The position numbers were made by a program, and so were the translations under genes. The notes below the pieces were generated by a model that had not been told where the DNA came from, searched no databases, and was given only the letters and a program-made list of their open reading frames with translations. From Mantis religiosa (lineage: Eukaryota > Arthropoda > Insecta > Mantodea > Mantidae): a stretch of DNA of 64,000 nucleotides. The stretch lies in NCBI GenBank assembly GCA_030765055.1, contig CM060955.1, positions 154,722,006 through 154,786,005 of the forward strand, written 5' to 3'. Positions within the stretch are counted from its first letter, which is position 1; each line of letters begins with the position of its first letter. Below, piece after piece: positions 56,993 to 64,000 of this stretch.

Positions 56993-57450
56993 GACTATAG
57001 CGACAACAGCGGAAGTCGTATGTAACGAAGTACATGTAGGACGCGCAAGTTCTAATTGTTATATAAGTATATCAGTATGTCTAAACTGTTAAGAATCGTT
57101 TACAAAATATTACAACTGTGGTATTTTGTTTTGGTTTAAACCATATCTCTAGTGTGAAACATCGTAATTTATAGCTATATTGCACACCAAAAACAATATA
57201 CACCGCCAGCGATTATTGCACTTCCGAACAAATATCTACAGGAGCCTGTATAAGTTTCACAAGTTCTACTCTTCTTTTGTATTACTTTTGTCATTTTACT
57301 AGTACTCTAGTTACTTATGAAGAAATTGTAAATGAAGTTTGTTAGCGAAGGGAATGTACATCGGTTTTGAAAACGCGCCAGATTTGAAAGACCTGCGAGG
57401 TCGTATGGGCAGCAACAAGGAAGGGAATAAACGTAAAAAAACTTAACTCC
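56993..57450 (+). repeat. array unit, core copy 17 (truncated)
   Basis: Only the second half of the core is present (GTGACTATAGCGACAACAGC). The tail matches 8.85-9.06 and 9.38-9.5 kb, with a deletion between. Confidence 0.6.
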
Positions 57451-59149
57451 CTGATGCTCTTCATGACAAAAAAAGCACAAACAACTGAATAACTAATTGC
57501 AGAAGGGCCTGCTTGGCATTTGGTAAGTGCTGCCACATGTTTATGGTGAAAACTCTCCGAAAACCGGCTCTATTCAATACCATACGACCTTTCCCTAAGT
57601 CAATTACGGTTCTATTGTTTACAAAACTCAATATAGACCGACAAGGAGTATTGTGTTCAAAACAAAGCTCTAATAAGCTCTGGAAGTTCAACTCTTGATT
57701 TTATCCTTCTTTCTAATCTTGCTTATTAATTGATAATTTGTGAGAACTATAGCGTGCTATAATGACCCAAATGATTCATCCAGTTACGTAACTGTATTAA
57801 TAACAAGTTTTGAAAAGTTGTTGAGTAGCATAACCAAGAGTACATTAGTGAGACTTTGTCTGTCTCTTACCGTTTTTGAGTTCTACCAAGTAACGAAGAA
57901 CGAAAACAACATCTAAGCGCAATTCTCTGCAAATTATACATATGTACCTCGTTTGTCATAAAAAATATTTTAAACATTTAAAATATGAGTACAAACTTAT
58001 AAGATCTGCTTTTAAAAATTCAAAATCGTTGAAAATATTTTCAATTAAGGGTTATTGTGTTACCTCCAGATTTTCTTAAAAGTCCCCCTATGTGATTCTT
58101 GAGAACACTAAACATTTTTACCACTTTGGTACTTACCTGGCATTTCAGTTTTTAGTCTTGAGAAGAGACTACCGTTTAGATTCAGGTGATCACAAAATAT
58201 AAATCTGCAGTGCAATCTTCAAATTTAATTTTGGTTAAAATGCAGTTTCTCCTCTTATGTAATACATAACACCAAAAATATAAAATCAAACAAACAAGCA
58301 AACAACCTGTAGTTCAAATGTTCCACCTGTTTCCTGAGTAGCTGTGACTACAGCGACAGGCAGTGGAAGACTCATAAAACGCAAAGAACACGTAGGATGT
58401 TATAGATGTCACGCAAGTTGTAATTGCTTCGTTTATAATAACATTTCTTTGCTATTATGTATATTTTACAATATATCACAACTGCGCTTCTTGTTTTGGT
58501 TTAAATCATATTGTAAATGTGAGCTATGGCAAATTGCCGCTATACGATATACATTAACCATATAGTGCAACAAGAAATATTGTGTTTTAGAACAAAAGTC
58601 TATAAAATTCTCTATAACCTCCAAAAATTGAACTGTTTTCCTGTATTTTTCATTTGAATTCTTGAAACGTTTACTAATTTATTTGTGAATAAAACTAGTT
58701 CTGATGTCAAATGAATAAAAATTACAACTCAGATCTTTGGATGCAGAAGAGCTCTATACATTTCCGACGATCTTTCACATAGTTCTCTCATTTACAAATA
58801 ATACAATCTATTTGGCAGTAGACATTCGTACCATGAGAGACATTCTGGTTTTGCCTTTACTTACATTTAAAATTTAAAATATCTGTTAACATGCGTGCGT
58901 AAAATTAAAGGTTCATAGGAATTTTGGGAAGTTTATTTCGAACAATATATTTCTAATATTTAATTAAATCACTGCTGTAGTGGCAATACCTGTCTTTTAC
59001 GATTGTGTTGCACTTTAATTTTCTCAGCCGTGTTTGGAAATTCGGTTGTGCCTTTTAATGAGGCATAGGAAACTTGGTAGCATTTCTAAGTTTAAGAACT
59101 GCTTCAACACTAAAAGTAAACGCCAAGAATAAAACCGATACAAACAAGC
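57451..59149 (+). repeat. array unit, core copy 18
   Basis: The linker matches 14.70-15.19 kb. The core lies at 58312-58455. The tail to 58900 is the closest relative of the 10.9-11.34 kb sequence, including TTCCGACGATCTTTCACATA. Confidence 0.65.
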
Positions 59150-60374
59150 AGTTCAAATGTCCAGCGTGTTTCCGGAGTAGCTGTGACTACAGCGACACAC
59201 AATGGCAGTCTTGTGTAACGCGGAGTACACGTAGGAGGTCATAGATGTCACGCATGTTATAATTACTATGTATTTATCAATATGTCTTAGTTACTAATAA
59301 TATTTTTAAAAAACCTTCAGGGGTCGTATTCTTTTTGTAATATACACTAACTTATAAATGTGAATGACAGTAAATTACGGCAATATGTTATACAAAAATA
59401 AATTTATACCGACACCGAGCTTTGTGTTTCTGAACTAAAGTTTCCCAAGTTCTGTATAAGTGTAAAAAATTTAACCTATAATTTCTACTATTTTTTCCCA
59501 TTTTTCCAAAGTTGGTGTGGTATTCTGTAAATTTACCGTAGGCACCTGAGAAAACATAACATTACATTACCTTAACTTTTGACGTTTAGAGACAAAAGTG
59601 CTGTATTGAAGTTTTTGGCTGTAGGCATTCTTGGCATTACAGACATCTTAGTTTTTCCTTTATTAAATTTACAATTTAAAACACCTTGTTGCATGTGTAT
59701 GTAGTACTGAACAAACACATGAATTTTGGGAAATTCCTGTTGCTTGACGCCTTTGTAACATTTAATTGAATCACTGCCGTTGTGGCAATATTTGTCTTTT
59801 AAGACGGTGATGTGCTTCAGAATTGTCAGCCCTATTTAGAAATTGCATTGCAGTTTTTAACGAGTTGCTGAAAATGTCATAGAATTTTCAAGTTTTGATG
59901 TCATAAAAGAATCCCGAATAACAGTTACTTAAAGAAAACCTAGTCTTCATTTAAATAAACGTTAAAGACTGCTGACGTTTACATAAGATGCTCACTTTCA
60001 ACAGCGTCTAAAAAGAAGTAAAGAAGAAGAAATGGAGGTAGACCTTGAGCTATAGTCAAGTACTTGAATGCTACCTGTAACCTAGAAATTTTGTTTACCT
60101 TATGTGGCCTATGCATAAAAAATCATGACAACCTCTAATTTAAATATAGGTAATGATAAATTCAAACAAATAACAAGGAATATCCATGAATTGGTTCACA
60201 CCACGATAATAAAAATGTATTTGACAAACGTTTTATTATACTAAGATCTACAGTTTCTCTTATCAGTTACACTTTATTAGTTATTTAAATGGCAGAGAGA
60301 ATAAAGGGTAATTCAGTGGTTTACCGGGAAACATATGAGTCAGTTGGAGAATTTAATGTCAGGTCGGCAAGTTG
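59150..60374 (+). repeat. array unit, core copy 19, start of block C
   Basis: The core lies at 59150-59290. From 59580 it parallels 16.04 kb onward at older divergence. The SINE target 'atatccatgaattggttcac' near 60179 is unoccupied. Confidence 0.65.
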
Positions 60375-60495
60375 GCCATAGTAGCTCAGTTGTTTAGAGT
60401 GACCGCACGGAGAGCGGCAGATCCATGGTTCAAATTCTGGCGATAGCACTGAATTTTTTCAGTCTGGCTCTAGACATTCAAAGCTGGGGCTTTAT
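60375..60495 (+). repeat. SINE-1 copy (60.4 kb)
   Basis: The tRNA-like part is 60375-60448. The A box is TAGCTCAGTTG and the B box is decayed (GGTTCAAATTC). The acceptor stem has a mispair (GCCATAG with CGATAGC). Confidence 0.7.
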
Positions 60496-62420
60496 TGTGT
60501 ATGTAAAACATCATAGATCGACGAGAAATTTTGTGTTTTTTAAAACAGAAGTCCGCGAAATCCTTTATAAGATCCAAGAATTCAACGTTTGATGTATGTC
60601 CATCAAAATCTCATAACTATAGCTGCCACCTCGTTACCCTAGTTACCCTGAGAATTATTTTATTATTCTAGTTTATAGTATTCGTATTTTAATAGATACA
60701 CGCAAGCTTTATTTGTGTAATAATTACAAACTTTAGTAACTCTTCGGTTTCTTTCTTATTAATAGAAGAGTCAATTAACACATCTCTCTGAAATTTCAAT
60801 ATGGATCGTCTCTTTGTATAGTAGTAAGGGAGTTAATGAGACAATAAAGTTATGTTGTAGATCTTTCTCTATTCTTACATCTTTCTAGATACACACATAT
60901 CTTGAAGCTCCACCAATTTACTGTAATTAGGGTAAGTAGAAAGGTAAGTCCAAAATTTTATGTTTTATTTATTTACGTCCAGCAACAGTAAGTCATATCG
61001 ACGATGACACGAGTGAAATAATGCTCAAATAAACCGAGATAATGTGAATTTATTGTTTTTGAGAAGAGATATTAAAATGGGTCACGGCAAAATTCAAATA
61101 TCCATTCTCTTGGCAATTCACAAATTCTTCGCTCTGTCCAGTTAGGGTGAGTTTGCTTTGATTTGATAGTCACAATCTATAATTATATGGATCTGTTCTT
61201 TCACATTCAACATTTTCGAAAAAGTTTCTAATTAAGGGATATGGTCTTATTGCGAATTTTTTTTAGCTCCAGGTGATACCAAAATTTAAACATATTTATA
61301 CAGCAACTTTGATATTTAATTTTTGAGTGGAGTGTAATTTCTTCTCTAACTCCTATTTATATAAAACTTAACATTAAAAGGAAAGCACCACGAAGAAAAC
61401 CGGTACAAACCTGCAGTTCAAATGCCCCGCCTAATTCCTGAATAGCTGACTTCAGTGACACACAGTGGAAGACTCGCGCAACGGAAAGTACACGAAGGAA
61501 GTAACAGATGTCACGCCAGTTGTAATTGCTATGTGCATACCGATATGTCTTAGCTATTTAGAATATTTTACAACATTTTAGAGCTTCGGCTTTCCTTTCC
61601 AGGTTTAAACGATATCCTAAATTTGAACAATGATAAACAGTAGCTATATTGCACACATAAACCAAGAGAGACCGAAAGGAAATATTGAATTTTGGAACAA
61701 AAGCCTGCTAAACCTGTATAAGCAGCAGAAATTCAATCCTTGATTGTTCATTGTAATTCGAATTTGTGATTTCTATTTTGAATAACTGTGGCAAGTTATA
61801 AATGTGACGCTTAATAACCTTGTCCTTTCCAAATGAGATGCTCAACTGAATACAGATGAGCTGTGTGTTTGAATGTAGACATTTCTTAAAACACAAACTT
61901 CCTGCTTCATCCTTTATTGTCCACATTCCTACGTAGTAGTTTTAGAAAGTTCCTGTTGATTATCTTTTTTGTAACATCCAATTAACTCTGAATTAATTTA
62001 ACTTAATTAAATATTAATTTAACTCTGAATTATATCGGCACTGTGGCGGCAATTTCTGTATTTTAAGATTGCACTGTGCTTAGGTATTTACATCCCTGTT
62101 TACTAATTTGATTGCACTTATTCATAAGTGCAAAAACGCGGGGCCATAAAAGAAACCTAAATTAAAGGTACTTCAAGAAAACCTAGTTTTTTTTTAAATA
62201 TACTTTAGAGATATAGACGGGAAATTAATGTAATTTGAACATTAAGAGCTGCTATAAACAACTAAAGAAGAAGAAGGAGAGGTAGACCTTGAGTTGTAGT
62301 GAAATGCTTCAAAGTTTAAAGTTTTCCTGGAGTGAAATAATTTCTTAGAAGATGCTGAAATGTTGCATTTCGTTGAATGCTATTTCCTATGCCACTAGCA
62401 AGAGTTAAAGACGTATGAAA
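60496..62420 (+). repeat. array unit, core copy 20
   Basis: The core lies at 61410-61560, with GCTGACTTCAGTGACACACA (a 3-base loss in the core). A SINE-2 3' end lies at 60965-61040, minus. It has no GC-rich insert. Confidence 0.62.
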
Positions 62421-63128
62421 GCTGGCCAATGCTCAATCGGAGCGCTGTTGCCAAGCGTGGTTGGTGTTCCCGCAGAAGTTCTGTACACAGCACGTTTTAC
62501 ACGCCACCAAAGGTTCTATCTATTCTTCCCGTAATTAGCAACACATTAAAAATTCCTAAAACGTTAAACTTCTACCTTGACACACGTCACAGCAGTGGAA
62601 CAGCAAGCACGGCATCCAATCCAGTAATTCCCTTTCTGACTTCATGGATCTTTCCCGGAGATTGAAATATACGTACGCTCCATTTTTCTAAGGATGAAGC
62701 GGCTTCACCACAAATTCGTGACACTGTGTGTGCACTACCCCTTAGGATTAGGATTCCATTACCGAGGGGATTCGGTACATCGGCCACCATGCTGGGCACT
62801 TTGGTCCAATGCCCACAAGTGGGGGCACACCTGGGATGAAGGATGAGGCGAAGGAGACAGAGGGTGGCCGACCAAGGAGCCATGACATTACAGAGGGAAG
62901 AGTCCCTACAGTTCACTGAGATAGAGACTTCCCCTGACAGGCCAGGAAAGGAACTAGGTCCCCTAGTGCGGGACAGCAACAAGCCTAGCAGCCGAGCTCA
63001 AATGGTCTCAGGTAGGCGGTCTGAGCCCCAAAGCTCCCTGGCAGGCGGTCCCAAAATAGTCTCAGCAGAGGAGCGGACACTGGTAACAGATTTACCGGAG
63101 GAGGAAGTAAATTCTCCTCGGTCCATAT
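62421..63128. repeat. segment X, copy C
   Basis: The minus frame extends here over 62587-62982 (131 residues) because an upstream stop is absent. The conserved part reads IFQSPGKIHEVRKGITGLD. A plus frame overlaps at 62843-63148 without a recognised domain. Confidence 0.5.
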
Positions 63129-63445
63129 TGTCGCGAACGCATTGTTGAGGTGAGGCGGCGTGAGGCGCCTTATTCTAGCGCCGTCTTGATTGTTTGAAAA
63201 CATTCTGGATAGTGAGAACTCCATAAAAAGGGAACCGCAGTCCGCCACGGGGAACAGTCGCAAAATGAACGCGTGTCCGTGAACAGATGTAAAAGTGAAC
63301 TCTTTTGTGGTCGATGACCTTGTAAGTTGTATTGTGTATGAGACGTAATTCAGCTGATGTACGAAGTGAATTTCTACGAAAATAATATGCAAATTTTAGT
63401 GTTTTGTATCTTGGACTTTTAATTTCACGAACCCAATAAGTCACA
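63129..63445 (+). mobile_element. LTR, copy C
   Basis: It starts TGTCGCGAACGC and ends AGTCACA. The TATA region is CCATAAAAAGGGAACC. The PBS that follows has decayed (TGGTATAAGGATTGGCAC). Confidence 0.7.
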
Positions 63446-63469
63446 ATTGGTATAAGGATTGGCACCAAA

Positions 63470-63655
63470 CAATCAAAACGGCGCTAGAAGAAACAAGAAC
63501 TCTTAAGAAACCCGTCTCCTTCCACCCACCGTTTCGGCGAGCTTATATCTCCGCATTGTACTGCCCGTCTCTTTGAACTCGTCCCTTGTGCCGCCTCACC
63601 TCAACACTCCAGCCATGCATCGTCGGGACATCCGCTAACACTTCTACCCTGAAAG
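63470..63655 (-). repeat. inverted LTR part, copy C
   Basis: GCCGCCTCACCTCAACACT near 63590 mirrors the LTR start with one change. Confidence 0.72.
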
Positions 63656-63734
63656 GGACCACCAGATGAGAGATGATGTGAAAAAATAGAGGAGATGAAA
63701 TTGAGAGACAGGAGATTCGGGGAATGTAATTAAG

Positions 63735-63919
63735 GTACACAACATTCGCCTAGCGATCCAGGAAAACTCTAGAGCTTAGAGTTACCCGACATTCGTCTTG
63801 AAGGATGAGGGAAAACCCCGGAAAACACCTTATCCAGATAACTCACCGTGAGCGAGATTCGAACTCGGGACCTCTTGTACGTGAGGCAGAGATGCTACCA
63901 TCTACGCTGCCAAGGCGGG
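63735..63919 (-). repeat. SINE-2-type tRNA SINE (63.8 kb)
   Basis: The B box GAGTTCGAATC on the minus strand lies at about 63855-63865, with the 5' end at 63919 against the mariner fragment. Confidence 0.7.
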
Positions 63920-64000
63920 CAACATCGTTGTTGGACAGATATGAGCCCATGTGATTTCGATCTTTTTGCGAAAATGAAATTATCATTTAGATGAATTCGC
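63920..64000 (+). pseudogene. mariner C-terminal fragment cut by window end
   Basis: It reads TDMSPCDFDLFAKMKL and continues past the window edge. Confidence 0.68.

Noticed and set aside
1..64000. CRISPR array, rRNA, telomeric TTAGG repeats or bacterial operons
   Set aside because: No regularly spaced short repeats with unique spacers, no rRNA core motifs, no TTAGG runs and no ribosome-binding-site-led gene clusters were found.

Overview
This is a non-coding, AT-rich stretch of an animal nuclear genome, most likely an insect. The evidence is the kind of transposon relics present: mariner and another Tc1/mariner-superfamily element, hAT, Ty3/gypsy Pol, Jockey-like and R1-like non-LTR retrotransposons, and tRNA-derived SINEs. 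I think of a large, repeat-rich genome such as a cockroach or another polyneopteran, but that is only a guess. I see no intact host gene, no rRNA, no CRISPR array and no bacterial features. Almost all short open frames are chance.

Layout. The background is a degenerate, long-period tandem array. A core of about 140 bp (key string 'gtgactacagcgacac') recurs about 20 times between 3.0 and 61.6 kb, always on the + strand. The flanking modules recur in a largely fixed order, with a hint of a 12-13 kb higher-order period in the right half. On top of this old array lies a recent duplication: 16061-21053 is almost identical to 45681-50469, while more diverged relatives of the same block lie near 34-40 kb and 59.6-64 kb.

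Insertions from left to right: an antisense Jockey 3' fragment (345-1843) split by a 5'-inverted R1-like LINE with 11-bp target duplications (735-1527); a hAT transposase zinc-finger fragment (7187-7805); a broken Ty3/gypsy pol (14165-11691, minus); tRNA SINEs of two families, some nested and with target duplications (17.1-18.1, 34.8, 46.5-47.5, 56.2 and 60.4 kb); five LTR/PBS modules whose PBS matches tRNA-Leu and which are followed by an inverted piece of the same LTR (21, 39, 50, 55 and 63 kb); internally deleted mariner copies (25.4, 30.3 kb and four 3' ends); a 417-bp hAT-like insertion with an 8-bp duplication (29730-30146); antisense LINE 3' ends with a CCHC knuckle (32.6-33.2 and 53.2-53.9 kb); a GC-rich 529-bp tandem repeat (36.28-37.33 kb, again at 54.3-55.0 kb); a Jockey RT fragment with YADD (40.77-41.85 kb); and a 727-bp Tc1-like deletion derivative with 122-bp inverted repeats in a TA site (44639-45365).

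Nothing here works together as a pathway. The window reads as a heterochromatin-like, segmentally duplicated transposon graveyard. Because the array supplies unoccupied sister copies, several insertions can be dated relative to one another and their target sites read directly. The parts least explained by known families are the array itself, the four-copy segment X beside the LTRs, and the GC-rich 529-bp repeat.
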